64,000 nt of DNA from Moraxellaceae bacterium (GCA_029267635.1 JAJUIK010000006.1:62001-126000); one strand, 5' to 3'. Shown: positions 37,145 through 46,127, counted from the first letter of the stretch. Program-made: numbers and translations. The notes: a model not told the origin generated them from the letters alone.

Positions 37145-37855
37145 ATGTTTAATAAGGGGAAAATTCAGCGTTATAACGCCGAACAAGGTTTCGGTTTTAT
37201 TACAATGAATGCTGGCGGCCAGGACGTGTTCTTCCATATCCGGGACTTGCCAAACCGCGAGATTGAACCTGCCATTGGTGAAAATCTGAAATTTATGATT
37301 GTGGAAGAGAATGGAAAATTCAAAGCCGACAATATCATGCGTCTGGATTTGATGTGTGAACTGTCGCAAGCGGAAAACAGTGAATTACCTTTAGTGGGGC
37401 AGACACAAGTCGATCACTTAAAATCTTCCCAGCGCAAGCTTGGCATTTCAATGCTGGCGGGTTTGATTGGATTGCTCGTTTTAGCGGTACTAGGCTCTCA
37501 ACTCTACCAATATTATCAAGAGCGACAACAGCTCAAAGTCCAGCAACTGGTCGAGGAACAAAAAAAGATTATTGCTGCACAGCGCGCTGCCCTCGGTGAT
37601 AGCGTATCAGATGAAATTATTGTCAAAGAAAAAAGGGAAGAGGCTGCAGCACTTAGCGCTGCAGCTACAGTTAAACCCGCATCAGTGAGTCCGGTTGTGG
37701 TTGCATCGCAAACACAGTTTAGCTGTGATGGAAGAACCCACTGTAGCCAAATGCGCTCCTATGAAGAAGCGGTATTCTTCTTGAAAAACTGTCCGGGTAA
37801 CCAGATGGATGGGGATAATGATGGTCAACCATGTGAAAATGATTCACGATGGTAA
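37145..37855 (+). CDS. Cold-shock domain / transmembrane / Excalibur fusion protein
   Basis: 236 residues in three parts. Residues 1-68 are a cold-shock OB-fold (QGFGFI, DVFFHI). A hydrophobic segment at about 99-119 (MLAGLIGLLVLAVLGSQLY) should cross the membrane. A Gln/Lys/Glu-rich coiled-coil stretch follows (122-165), then an Excalibur domain at about 195-234 with paired cysteines (FSCDGRTHCSQM) and the calcium-loop-like DGDNDGQPCE. By topology the nucleic-acid-binding domain would be cytoplasmic and the Excalibur domain periplasmic. Cold-shock domains joined to membrane modules are known in Gammaproteobacteria, but I know of no function for this combination. Confidence 0.75.
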   Translation: MFNKGKIQRYNAEQGFGFITMNAGGQDVFFHIRDLPNREIEPAIGENLKFMIVEENGKFKADNIMRLDLMCELSQAENSELPLVGQTQVDHLKSSQRKLGISMLAGLIGLLVLAVLGSQLYQYYQERQQLKVQQLVEEQKKIIAAQRAALGDSVSDEIIVKEKREEAAALSAAATVKPASVSPVVVASQTQFSCDGRTHCSQMRSYEEAVFFLKNCPGNQMDGDNDGQPCENDSRW

Positions 37856-37856
37856 T

Positions 37857-37878
37857 AAAAAGCCCGAGTCATCGGGCT
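37857..37878 (-). terminator. Terminator for the LysR-family gene
   Basis: AGCCCGA and TCGGGCT arms with a 4-nt loop. On the minus strand a T-run follows the stem, so it best serves the minus-strand gene ending at 37930; it lies directly after the plus-strand gene too. Confidence 0.75.
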
Positions 37879-37929
37879 GATTGAGTTGGAGCGTATTTAA
37901 ATCATCCGCTGTAAGCGTGGGGATGAGAT

Positions 37930-38817
37930 TTATTGAAACTGATCTTCACAAAATTTCATAAAGGCTTTGAGGCCCGGTCCCTGATATTTTTGCCGATGTA
38001 CCAGCATAAACAGCGGGCGGGTCAGTTGCCAGAACGGGGTATCCAGAATGACCAGTTGACCTTTTTCCAGTAAAGGCTCAATCGCCAGTTTAGAAATACA
38101 CGACATTCCTAAGCCACCAGCGACAATTTTCAAGATGGCTTCATTATGCCCTAAAGTCAGACGGATATTGGCATCGGGCACGTCTTGCAAAATGGCATGA
38201 TCAAAGACTTCACGGGTACCGGAACCTTCTTCACGCAAGATCCACTCGACACTCAGAAAATCGGCCGCGGTGAGCGGACGGTCGAGTTGTGCCAAGGGGT
38301 GATGGGGAGAACAGCACACGGCCAATTCATCATCGCGCCAAGGAATACATTGCAGTTGTGGCAAGTGGCAAGAGCCTTCTATCAGGGCCAGATCCAGCTG
38401 GAACTGATTGACCGCTTCAATCATTTGTCGGGTATTGCCCACTTGTAACTGCAAATGCGCTTGCGGTTGTACCTGCAAGAAACCCGCCATCAAGTCTGGC
38501 ATTAAATAATCACTGATGGTCAGGGTCGCACCCAAACGCAGGTCAATACTTTGCAATTCACCTTTTGCCGCCTGCTCGAAAGCTTCGCAACGGCCGAGAA
38601 TTTCCAGTGCTTGCGGTAACAGGAAACGTCCTAAGTCATTGAGCTGTAAACGTTTACCTAAACGGTCGAATAAGGGGGCACCCAAACCATCTTCTAAATC
38701 CGCCAAGGCCATACTGGCTGCGCTTTGGGTAAGTTTGACCGCCTCGCTTGCTTTGGTGACTGTCCCTTCTTGAGCGACTGCTACAAAAACCGCCAGTTGG
38801 CGTAATGTCATGCGCAT
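37930..38817 (-). CDS. finR: LysR-type regulator, FinR-like
   Basis: 295 residues with an N-terminal winged helix-turn-helix (LRQLAVFVAVAQEGTVTKASEAVKLTQ region, residues 4-60) and a periplasmic-binding-protein-like effector domain (about 90-290). It is divergent from fpr, 85 nt apart. In pseudomonads the LysR regulator FinR is next to and activates the ferredoxin-NADP+ reductase gene fprA in response to superoxide and sulfite; E. coli YeiE is a relative. The symbol is given by this context and general resemblance, so it is provisional. An inverted repeat between the two genes may be its site. Confidence 0.7.
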   Translation of the reverse strand: MRMTLRQLAVFVAVAQEGTVTKASEAVKLTQSAASMALADLEDGLGAPLFDRLGKRLQLNDLGRFLLPQALEILGRCEAFEQAAKGELQSIDLRLGATLTISDYLMPDLMAGFLQVQPQAHLQLQVGNTRQMIEAVNQFQLDLALIEGSCHLPQLQCIPWRDDELAVCCSPHHPLAQLDRPLTAADFLSVEWILREEGSGTREVFDHAILQDVPDANIRLTLGHNEAILKIVAGGLGMSCISKLAIEPLLEKGQLVILDTPFWQLTRPLFMLVHRQKYQGPGLKAFMKFCEDQFQ

Positions 38818-38860
38818 GAATGAAGCCTTAACGTTTAAAAAATATGAACAAATTGACCTG

Positions 38861-38874
38861 TCATGCTAACATGA
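38861..38874. promoter_or_regulatory. Inverted repeat in the finR-fpr spacer
   Basis: TCATG-N4-CATGA lies between the divergent genes, just after a TTGACC (38853-38858) that could be the fpr -35. It may be part of a LysR-type operator; such sites are short and this is a low-information match. Confidence 0.35.
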
Positions 38875-38902
38875 GCCTACTGTATCGTGCCACGTTGAAA
38901 TC

Positions 38903-39664
38903 ATGTCAATTGAAAAATTTAGCCTAGAAACAGTGTTATCTGTGCATCGCTGGACCCATACTTTATTTAGCTTTACTCTGACACGTCCAGCACATTTCAA
39001 GTTTACCGCAGGCCAGTTTGCGCGCATTGGCTTGAAGGTGAATAATGAGCTGGTGGTACGGGCCTATTCAATTGTTTCTTCACCGTTTGATGAAGTGCTG
39101 GAGTTTTTTTCGATTGTGGTACCGGATGGAGCCTTTACCTCCAATTTGCAGCATCTGAACGTGGGAGATCATCTTTATCTGGAAAAAATCCCCTACGGTT
39201 TTTTAACTCTGGCACGCTACCAGCTGCCTTTGCCGAAAGATCTGTGGCTTTTGGCCACAGGTACTGGCTTGGCGCCCTTTCTCTCCATGCTGCAGGATTT
39301 TGATACCTGGTCTAAATATCAGCAGATCAATCTGGTCTATAGCGTGCGTACCGCGTCCGAACTGGCTTATGTGGACCGGATTCAGGAAATTGCGGATACT
39401 TTTGGGGAGGGGCATCCTGGCTTTAAATTTATTCCGGTGATTACCCGTGATCCGCAGGCACCTTTACATGCACGTTTGCCGGTGCTGATTGAAAATGGTG
39501 CACTGGAAAAAGCCGTTGGACAGGAACTGAATCCTGCCACCAGCCATGTGATGTTGTGTGGTAATCCTGAGATGGTAGAGGATACCAAGGAAGCACTGAA
39601 GCGTCGTGGCTTGAGCATGAACCGGCGTGGTGAGGGAAATATTGCAGTAGAGAATTACTGGTAA
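38903..39664 (+). CDS. fpr: Ferredoxin-NADP+ reductase
   Basis: A 253-residue FAD enzyme that exchanges electrons between NADPH and ferredoxin or flavodoxin. The FAD motif RAYSIVSSP is at about 53-61, the NADP loop GTGLAPFLSML at about 119-129, and CGNPEMVEDT near 212-221. The C-terminus ends in an aromatic residue after NY, as in bacterial-type Fpr that stack an aromatic on FAD. It supports iron-sulfur and oxidative stress repair. It follows the divergent FinR-like regulator that probably controls it. Confidence 0.92.
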   Translation: MSIEKFSLETVLSVHRWTHTLFSFTLTRPAHFKFTAGQFARIGLKVNNELVVRAYSIVSSPFDEVLEFFSIVVPDGAFTSNLQHLNVGDHLYLEKIPYGFLTLARYQLPLPKDLWLLATGTGLAPFLSMLQDFDTWSKYQQINLVYSVRTASELAYVDRIQEIADTFGEGHPGFKFIPVITRDPQAPLHARLPVLIENGALEKAVGQELNPATSHVMLCGNPEMVEDTKEALKRRGLSMNRRGEGNIAVENYW

Positions 39665-39688
39665 CCGAAAAATACAAGTATGGATATG

Positions 39689-40111
39689 TTAATGCACAAA
39701 CATATCCATGAATTCACGAATTTCCTGAATGGCACTGTCAAGATCACTGCTCAGCCAGGTCGGTTCAAAAAAGCCGGCATAATATTCCAGACGGTCCTGG
39801 GGTACCACCAGACGGATCGGACACTCTTCTTCCAGTAACCGCCAAGGAATAATCGGCACTTCATTGTCCAGAAACGCACTGATATTACGAATGTCAATCA
39901 CCATGGCATTGATGCAATCGGGGAAAGGCATGACGGAGAATTCTTCGGTGCGGCGACGGAAATATTCCAGATCGCCCCATTGCAGCACATAGCTCGGTTT
40001 ACTGAACTCGATGATGCCAATGAGATGCTGATCACGGGTGTAATGTAGAGAACATTGATGAGTGACGTCAGTGTCAAGATCAAGCGTTACCTGTTGCTGA
40101 CGATACGCCAT
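39689..40111 (-). CDS. Uncharacterised protein
   Basis: 140 residues, acidic, with no signal peptide or membrane segment. It begins MAYRQQQVTLDLDTD and has an internal YVLQWGDLEYFRRR stretch. No family is recognised. It converges with fpr, with only a 24-nt gap and no terminator hairpin visible between them. The frame is clean over its full length and lacks overlap with another good gene, which supports a real gene. Confidence 0.6.
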   Translation of the reverse strand: MAYRQQQVTLDLDTDVTHQCSLHYTRDQHLIGIIEFSKPSYVLQWGDLEYFRRRTEEFSVMPFPDCINAMVIDIRNISAFLDNEVPIIPWRLLEEECPIRLVVPQDRLEYYAGFFEPTWLSSDLDSAIQEIREFMDMFVH

Positions 40112-40262
40112 AACATAAAGCCCATAAAAATAGGGCGTGTAGTATAGCGCATTTTAAATACAACTTTGAAACAAAGCTCACGATTAGACTATGCTTCTTC
40201 ACACATTGCTACAATTTGAATTGCTAAAATAAAGATCAGTAAGGAAGACAGGCGAGAAGACC

Positions 40263-40544
40263 ATGAAGCATGATTTTAGCAAACCGGCGCATGTCACGAG
40301 TGCAACAGAAAATATGCAAAAAAAACGTTTGCCAGTTTATATTTTGGTAATTGTTGGTCTATTCCTGGTTGCACTCTTGGTCTATATGTTCGCAGACCGT
40401 AAACCGGATGCGAGCGAAGCACCACCAGATCATCCAAACCCAGCCCTGCAACCTGCCACGATGAATAACATGAATAATAGTGCGCCGAAAGTCAGTGAGC
40501 AGGATGCTGTTGCCACAGCTAGTGCCAAGACAGCAGATCGTTAG
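40263..40544 (+). CDS. Small single-pass membrane protein, unknown
   Basis: 93 residues. A basic N-terminus (residues 1-23) is followed by one hydrophobic segment (about 24-44, LPVYILVIVGLFLVALLVYMF) and then a Pro/Ala/Asn-rich low-complexity tail (50-93) that would face the periplasm. No family is recognised. It has its own terminator at 40609-40637. Confidence 0.6.
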   Translation: MKHDFSKPAHVTSATENMQKKRLPVYILVIVGLFLVALLVYMFADRKPDASEAPPDHPNPALQPATMNNMNNSAPKVSEQDAVATASAKTADR

Positions 40545-40608
40545 ACAAAGGGTTTGATATTTTTTCATATGACCAACAGGTTCTGTTCAGAATCATTATT
40601 TTAAAAGC

Positions 40609-40637
40609 AAAGCCCGGGTGAATCACAACGGGCTTTT
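40609..40637 (+). terminator. Terminator after the 93-residue membrane protein gene
   Basis: AAAGCCCG and CGGGCTTT arms with a 12-nt loop. Confidence 0.7.
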
Positions 40638-40808
40638 GCAATTTTACGCAGCACTTTTGTTAGTTTTCTGCAGTCCTGTGTTGATTAAAAAAACCACCGA
40701 TTTTAAGGTGCAAATCAAGAGAATTCACTTCTTTAAATTTAAAAAAGCAACAACCGCTTCATCCGAATTGAAAAATAAATCATTGATAAAGATAAGAGGA
40801 TTGAACCT

Positions 40809-42533
40809 ATGAATGACTTTTTTGCTGGAGGTCCACGCGGATCCAATTATGATGCCATGTATTACTGGGATCAGTTTCAACCGATTATCGCTGCTGTGGT
40901 TATTTTATTGCTGGGTTGGGTAGTGGCTTTAATCATTGCAGCCGCTGTCAAAAAAGTACTGCAAAAAATTGGCACCAATCAAAAAATTTCCTCGGCAACG
41001 ACGCCCACGACCGCACATTTTTTTGATATAGAACGGATCATTTCCAAGGTTGTGTTCTGGTTTATCCTGATCATTGCCGTGATTGCTGCACTCAACGTAC
41101 TGAACATTAACAGTGTCAGTGGTCCATTCAGCGATATGCTGGCTCAGGTATTGGCCTTTATTCCAAGTTTGTTGGCTGCAATCGCAGTCGGATTCGTCGG
41201 CTGGATCTTGGCGAAACTCGTGCGGATGGGATTGCAGCGGGTTTTGTCCCGCACCCAGCTGGATGAGAAGTTGAGTTCTGAAGTGGGTGTGCGCCCTATT
41301 AGCCAAAATCTGGCGGATATTGTTTATTGGCTGATTTTATTGTTGTTCCTGCCAATTGTCTTGTCAATTCTGGGCTTGAATGGTTTGCTTACACCGGTAC
41401 AGAACATGGTCAATGAGGCCATATTGTTCCTGCCAAATCTGTTTATCGCAGGGGTAATTGTGTTTGCCGGTTATATTCTGGCAAAAATTGTACGTGGTAT
41501 TGTAGAGGGCTTGCTGCGTAGTCTGAATTTGCAATCTCAGGCAGAAAAAATTGGTCTGTTTAAAAATGGCAACTTACCAAATTTACTCGGTTCTTTTGTC
41601 TTTACCTTGATCATAATCACGGCCTTGATCGTTGCATTTGAAGCCTTGGGCATTGAAGCGATTTCGCAACCGGCTACCGCGATGCTGTATGAAATCCTGA
41701 ATGCCATTCCGCATATTATTGCCGCAGGGCTGATCCTGATTATTGCCTATGTGGTGTCGCGTTTTGTGGCGCGATTAGTGACCGAGTTGGTAGCCGGTAC
41801 GGGTGTGGACCAGATTCCTGCCAAGCTGGATCTGCAACGCTTTTTAGGCAGCACTAAAATCTCCGCAGTGGTCGGCACACTGATCATCTTTTTCACTATG
41901 CTGTTTGCGGTAGCGGAAGCTGCCAACCGATTGGGATTTGGACAGGTGAGTGGTCTGATCTCGATGTTTATCCAGTTTGGTGCCAGTATTTTGCTGGGTG
42001 CTGTCATTCTACTGATTGGTTTCTGGTTGGCCAATATGGTGGCGAATGTACTGCAACGCGGACAGTATAATCATTCTCGCTGGTTGGGTAGCCTGGTGCG
42101 TGTGCTGATTATGGGATTGGTGATTGCGATGGGCTTGCGTGCCATGGGAATTGCGGATTCAATCGTCAATTTGGCCTTTGGACTAACCTTGGGTGCGGTG
42201 GCGGTGGCTTTTGCTTTGGCCTTTGGTTTGGGCGGACGCCAGCCTGCGGAACGTTTGTTGACGGAATTGCTGGATAAAGCGAGACAACAGGCGAAACAAC
42301 CTAATCCATTACACCCGATCATTCTCCCATCACAATCCAATACAACCAAAACTTCCTCTGCTAGCTCTCACTCGGTGACATCCTCAACAGCTCCTGCAAA
42401 ATCAGAAGATGGAATCCAGGATTTTGAGGTAGATCCTCAACATCCGCCGGTCAATAATCCTTTTGGTTCGACCAGTGAGGCCGAGAAAGGTGTAGATGCT
42501 CCTCATCCACCTAAAAAGGATGATTTGACCTAA
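40809..42533 (+). CDS. Mechanosensitive-channel-like protein with TM-helix repeats (CmpX type)
   Basis: 574 residues with about ten hydrophobic helices. Helix-pair units that include a VGWILAKLVR / AGYILAKIVRG-like motif recur near residues 125, 220, 310 and 400; these are the conserved TM-helix repeat of CmpX-like proteins related to small mechanosensitive channels. The last helix pair (about 455-475, GLTLGAVAVAFALAFGLGGR) resembles the pore helix of MscS. The C-terminal 80 residues are Ser/Pro/Asp-rich and disordered. It is likely an inner-membrane osmotic or envelope-stress channel; the conducted solute is not readable. P. aeruginosa CmpX affects envelope signalling and cyclic-di-GMP. Confidence 0.78.
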   Translation: MNDFFAGGPRGSNYDAMYYWDQFQPIIAAVVILLLGWVVALIIAAAVKKVLQKIGTNQKISSATTPTTAHFFDIERIISKVVFWFILIIAVIAALNVLNINSVSGPFSDMLAQVLAFIPSLLAAIAVGFVGWILAKLVRMGLQRVLSRTQLDEKLSSEVGVRPISQNLADIVYWLILLLFLPIVLSILGLNGLLTPVQNMVNEAILFLPNLFIAGVIVFAGYILAKIVRGIVEGLLRSLNLQSQAEKIGLFKNGNLPNLLGSFVFTLIIITALIVAFEALGIEAISQPATAMLYEILNAIPHIIAAGLILIIAYVVSRFVARLVTELVAGTGVDQIPAKLDLQRFLGSTKISAVVGTLIIFFTMLFAVAEAANRLGFGQVSGLISMFIQFGASILLGAVILLIGFWLANMVANVLQRGQYNHSRWLGSLVRVLIMGLVIAMGLRAMGIADSIVNLAFGLTLGAVAVAFALAFGLGGRQPAERLLTELLDKARQQAKQPNPLHPIILPSQSNTTKTSSASSHSVTSSTAPAKSEDGIQDFEVDPQHPPVNNPFGSTSEAEKGVDAPHPPKKDDLT

Positions 42534-42550
42534 CTTTTTATCCATAAAAG

Positions 42551-42576
42551 ATGACCACGCATTGTGGTCATTTTTA
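42551..42576 (+). terminator. Terminator after the CmpX-like gene
   Basis: ATGACCAC and GTGGTCAT arms (8 bp, 5-nt loop) followed by a T-run. Confidence 0.85.
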
Positions 42577-42905
42577 TATTTTAAACATTCAAATAGGATC
42601 AGTATGCCCCCCAAAAAATAGAGACTTATCTCACTGGATAGTCTTATTAATGATTTTCTAGATTGCAGTGAGAGATATATTTAAGACTAAAGTCTAGGGC
42701 ATTGTGTTGGGCTAAAAATCATAAGCAAAGGCATTGTGCCCCAAAGCTTTGCTGTGTTTTTATTGCATTTTTTATCAGTTTTGACGACAACTTTAAATTA
42801 GTGAATGAAACAAATATTTGATATAAAATGATTATGTTTCATATTTTTGAAACAGTTAAGGATTAACTTCAGCAAAAATTTTTAAACAGAAGATAGGATA
42901 TCGAG
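42577..42905. other. AT-rich spacer with GAAACA inverted repeats
   Basis: 329 nt without a normal gene. ATGAAACA (42805-42812), TGTTTCAT (42835-42842) and TGAAACA (42848-42854) form overlapping inverted repeats 50-100 nt upstream of the small gene at 42906. They may be operator sites for that gene. Confidence 0.5.
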
Positions 42906-43079
42906 ATGAATAACCAAGTAAAGATTTCAGATTTGGTAAAGTTGAAAAGTTTGACTAAAGTCGTAGATCAAAATGTCCATCGAGATAATCTCGGTGCAGT
43001 GGCGAAAATGGACCAAGCCATTAGTCGTATGCAACAAAATCAACGTGTGACTTTATTGCGTACGGATTATCTCGAATAA
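42906..43079 (+). CDS. 57-residue small protein, unknown
   Basis: A clean ATG-to-TAA frame of 57 codons with AGGA 7 nt before the start. The product (starting MNNQVKISDLVKLKSLTKVV) is soluble and helical, with several Asp/Arg/Gln and no cysteine, signal or membrane segment. It ends 6 nt before the convergent YhiN gene stop. It is below usual length cutoffs and may go unannotated. No family recognised. Its neighbour upstream is a run of inverted repeats that might regulate it. Confidence 0.6.
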   Translation: MNNQVKISDLVKLKSLTKVVDQNVHRDNLGAVAKMDQAISRMQQNQRVTLLRTDYLE

Positions 43080-43085
43080 CCGAGA

Positions 43086-44285
43086 TTAGACAAACTGACT
43101 GGCAGCATGGGCTGAGGCCCATGCCCACTGAAAATTATACCCGCCTAAATGTCCCGTCACATCCAGCACCTCACCCAGAAAATATAAGCCTTTTTGTTTC
43201 TTGCTTTCCATAGTCTTGGATGAAACTTCAGCCGTATCTACACCACCTAAGGTGACTTCCGCCGTGCGATAACCTTCAGTACCGGAAGGTTTGACGCTAA
43301 AGTGTTGCAGTTGCGTACTGATGTGTTCTAGGCGTTGATCGCTTAAATTGCCAATCGCCGTTTCGCTGTCTGCAGGCCAGATCAGGTTCTGCAATTCAGT
43401 CACAATGCTTTTCGCCATCTGCTCACTTAGCAAAGTACGTAACAGCACTTTGGGCTGGCTTTGTTTTTTCTGTTTGAGCCACTCAAAAACATCTAAACCT
43501 GGCAAGAAATTAATCTGGAAACTTTCACCCATGTGCCAGTAATTCGACAGTTGCAGGGAACTTGGTCCACTGAGTCCCCGATGGGTAAAGAGTAAGGCTT
43601 CAGTAAAGGCATTCAGTTCATTGCTCAGCGTCGCCTCCAAGGCATTGCCACTTAAACGTGTGGTCACTTCCTTGAATTGGTCACTAAAAGTAAAGGGAAC
43701 TAGTCCAGCACGCGTCGGATAGACATGATGGCCAAACTGTTTGGCAATGTCATAGCCGATGCCTGATCCTCCTAATGTCGGAATGGATAAGCCTCCACTG
43801 GCAACCACCAACGATTCACATTCGAAATAGCCCTGTACGGTGGCAACTTGAAAACCTTTACCCTCTAAAGGATTGACAGCTTTGACTTCACAGCTGGTTT
43901 TGATGTCGACCCTTCCGGTTTTGTCACACTCACTCAGCAGCATATTTAGAATGTCTTTGGCACCGTTCAGGGTAAACAGCTGGCCGTGTCTGCGTTCTTC
44001 ATACTCGATGCCATAGTCACAGACCATCCCGATAAAATCCCAGTTGCTATAGCGGGACAGGGCAGAAATGACAAAGTGCGGGTTGTGTGAAATGTAATTT
44101 TCCGGCTCGACATACAGGTTGGTGAAGTTACATTTACCCCCACCAGACATCAAGATTTTTTTTCCCACTTTATTGGCCTTTTCCAGAACCAGTACCTTGC
44201 GGCCATGCTTGGCTGCCATGGATGCGAGCATCAGTCCGGAAGCACCGGCACCCAAAACAATCACATCATAAAACGGAGCAGCCAT
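43086..44285 (-). CDS. YhiN/HI0933-family FAD-dependent oxidoreductase
   Basis: 399 residues from the ATG at 44285. The dinucleotide-binding GAGASGLMLA is at about 11-20, the family motif GKKILMSGGGKCNFTN at about 41-56, and the C-terminal FLGEVLDVTGHLGGYNFQWA binds FAD. Members are called putative aminoacetone oxidases or BaiN-like flavoproteins; the true substrate is unsettled. An upstream ATG at 44318 adds 11 residues that do not fit the family. It runs convergent to the 57-residue gene and follows the PLP enzyme gene with a 23-nt gap from 44342 to 44318. Confidence 0.88.
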   Translation of the reverse strand: MAAPFYDVIVLGAGASGLMLASMAAKHGRKVLVLEKANKVGKKILMSGGGKCNFTNLYVEPENYISHNPHFVISALSRYSNWDFIGMVCDYGIEYEERRHGQLFTLNGAKDILNMLLSECDKTGRVDIKTSCEVKAVNPLEGKGFQVATVQGYFECESLVVASGGLSIPTLGGSGIGYDIAKQFGHHVYPTRAGLVPFTFSDQFKEVTTRLSGNALEATLSNELNAFTEALLFTHRGLSGPSSLQLSNYWHMGESFQINFLPGLDVFEWLKQKKQSQPKVLLRTLLSEQMAKSIVTELQNLIWPADSETAIGNLSDQRLEHISTQLQHFSVKPSGTEGYRTAEVTLGGVDTAEVSSKTMESKKQKGLYFLGEVLDVTGHLGGYNFQWAWASAHAASQFV

Positions 44286-44341
44286 GAGAGTTTCTCGCTT
44301 GCAGGAAAGGCCCGGCATTATAAAAGATTTTAACCGGTATT

Positions 44342-45214
44342 TCAGGACAAACTTGTTTTGCCTTGCAGTCCGCCACTATGAATCACCAGAATACGTGTAC
44401 CTTTGGCAAAGTAGCCTTGCTGGATCAACTCAGACAAGCCAAACAGCATTTTGCCGGTATAAATCGGTTCTAGCGGAACGCCGTGATCAGTTTCAAACTG
44501 TTCAATAAAAGTCAGTAATTCTGCAGTTACTTTGGCATAACCTCCAAAATGATAATCTGAGATGAGCTGCCAATTAATTTTGTCTGTCCAGTGTTGAATG
44601 TCCTGAGCGAGAAAATCCCCTTTTAATGCCGGAAAACCCAAGATTATTTGTTGCGTAGTGCTGGCTTCAATCAGTCCTGCAATGGTTCCGCCGGTACCGA
44701 CTGCACAGCAAATCACATCGTAATTTCCCAGATCGGATGCTGATAGGATATCCTTGCAGCCCTCAACAGCGAGTGCATTGGTCCCGCCTTCCGGAATGAT
44801 ATAAGCTTGAGGAAATTGCTGTTGCAATGCCTGTTGATACTCGGGGTCATGACGCCGACGATAATCATCACGGCTGACAAAATGTAATTCCATCCCATTG
44901 GCTTGGGCTTGCTGTAAGGTAGGGTTAAGCATTTGATGTGCGAGTTCATCTCCCCGAATGATGCCGATGGTGGGGATTCCGAGCAATTGTCCGGCCGCAG
45001 CAGTCGCTGAAATATGATTGGAATAAGCACCACCAAAAGTGAGTAATTGTTGGTAGCCGTGATCAAGCGCAAAGCGGATATTGTGTTTGAGCTTATAAAA
45101 TTTATTGCCTGAAATCAGCGGGTGAGTCAGGTCCAGCCGTTTTATGTCTATTGTCAGGTCGGCATACAGAGCAAGCTGCTGATAAGGTATGGATTGCTCA
45201 TCAAAATTAAACAT
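44342..45214 (-). CDS. PLP enzyme of the ACC deaminase / D-cysteine desulfhydrase family
   Basis: 290 residues. The PLP lysine is in SGNKFYKLK near residue 40, followed by TFGGAYSNH and the phosphate-binding GTGGTIAG near 175-182. The family includes 1-aminocyclopropane-1-carboxylate deaminase and D-cysteine desulfhydrase (DcyD); sequence alone does not separate the two activities, and many bacterial members remain untested. The start is taken as ATG 45214 and not the TTG at 45238. It probably shares a transcript with the YhiN gene downstream. Confidence 0.82.
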   Translation of the reverse strand: MFNFDEQSIPYQQLALYADLTIDIKRLDLTHPLISGNKFYKLKHNIRFALDHGYQQLLTFGGAYSNHISATAAAGQLLGIPTIGIIRGDELAHQMLNPTLQQAQANGMELHFVSRDDYRRRHDPEYQQALQQQFPQAYIIPEGGTNALAVEGCKDILSASDLGNYDVICCAVGTGGTIAGLIEASTTQQIILGFPALKGDFLAQDIQHWTDKINWQLISDYHFGGYAKVTAELLTFIEQFETDHGVPLEPIYTGKMLFGLSELIQQGYFAKGTRILVIHSGGLQGKTSLS

Positions 45215-45402
45215 CAGTAGTGCCCCAATCACAGCCAATTCATTTTTTATTTCAGTTGATACATAAGTACTTCATTGCATGATTTTATTCTAATCCAATT
45301 TGTCTTGCTCAAGAGACTGGCGAATTGTCGGGAATCTGATAAGTTTAAGTCTAAGGTACTGAAGAATTCACTTATCGCGATAAAAATAACAATGGAAGAC
45401 GT

Positions 45403-46080
45403 ATGAAGAAATTTGTCAAACGTGTACATCATGGTTTCTCCCAACGTCCATATTTGTCAGCAGCCTTTGTTTTAGGCGGATCTTTATACTTTATTTTACG
45501 CAGTGTTACCGTCTGGCAATGGTCGACCTGTCTGTTACTGAGCTGGAATATCGCCACCTGGATGTATCTACTGATTACTTTACGCATGATGCTGAAGACC
45601 AGTGCGCAAAATATTCTGCAACGCGCCCGTGATCTGGATGAATCCAAGTGGGTGATTATGGGGGCCGTGTTGGTGGCGGTGCTGGTCTGCCTGGTCGGGA
45701 TTGTGGTGCAACTCAGCCAAACCCATCAACAGATCCTGTTAATCGAAATCGAAGACATTGTCCTCACTATTGCCACCATTTTTTCCACCTGGCTGCTGAT
45801 GCATACCATGTTTGCACTTCATTATGCGCATGACTATTATCTGGCCAAAAGCTGTGATGAAGAACCGGGACTGGATTTTCCCAAAACCGAACAACCGGAT
45901 TATTTTGATTTTATCTATTTTAGTTACATCGTCGGGACGTCTGCGCAAACGGCAGATATCGCCGTGACCAGCCGATTGATGAGACGGTTAAATATTTTTC
46001 ATTGTGTTCTGTCTTTCTCTTTTAATACCATGATCTTGGCGATTGCGATTAATGTCGTGGCGAGCTTTGTCGGCAGGTAA
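45403..46080 (+). CDS. DUF1345 membrane protein
   Basis: 225 residues with about five hydrophobic segments. The DYFDFIYFSYIVGTSAQTADIAV motif is the DUF1345 signature near residues 165-187 (commonly DFxYFSfxIGmtaQtsDv). Function of the family is unknown; it is predicted to be an inner-membrane protein. Monocistronic, converging with metG over a shared hairpin. Confidence 0.85.
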   Translation: MKKFVKRVHHGFSQRPYLSAAFVLGGSLYFILRSVTVWQWSTCLLLSWNIATWMYLLITLRMMLKTSAQNILQRARDLDESKWVIMGAVLVAVLVCLVGIVVQLSQTHQQILLIEIEDIVLTIATIFSTWLLMHTMFALHYAHDYYLAKSCDEEPGLDFPKTEQPDYFDFIYFSYIVGTSAQTADIAVTSRLMRRLNIFHCVLSFSFNTMILAIAINVVASFVGR

Positions 46081-46103
46081 AAAAGGCTTCCGAAGAAGCC
46101 TTT
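46081..46103. terminator. Terminator between the DUF1345 gene and metG
   Basis: AAAGGCTTC and GAAGCCTTT arms around CGAA. The T-run is longer on the minus strand, so it is strongest for metG. Confidence 0.75.
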
Positions 46104-46127
46104 GATGGGTAATCTACCAGTTTCGTC

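Noticed and set aside
40618..40812. 64-codon frame between the 93-residue membrane gene and the CmpX-like gene
   Set aside because: It begins inside the terminator stem loop at 40609-40637 and lacks a ribosome-binding site; the product is Lys-rich and unlike a conserved protein.
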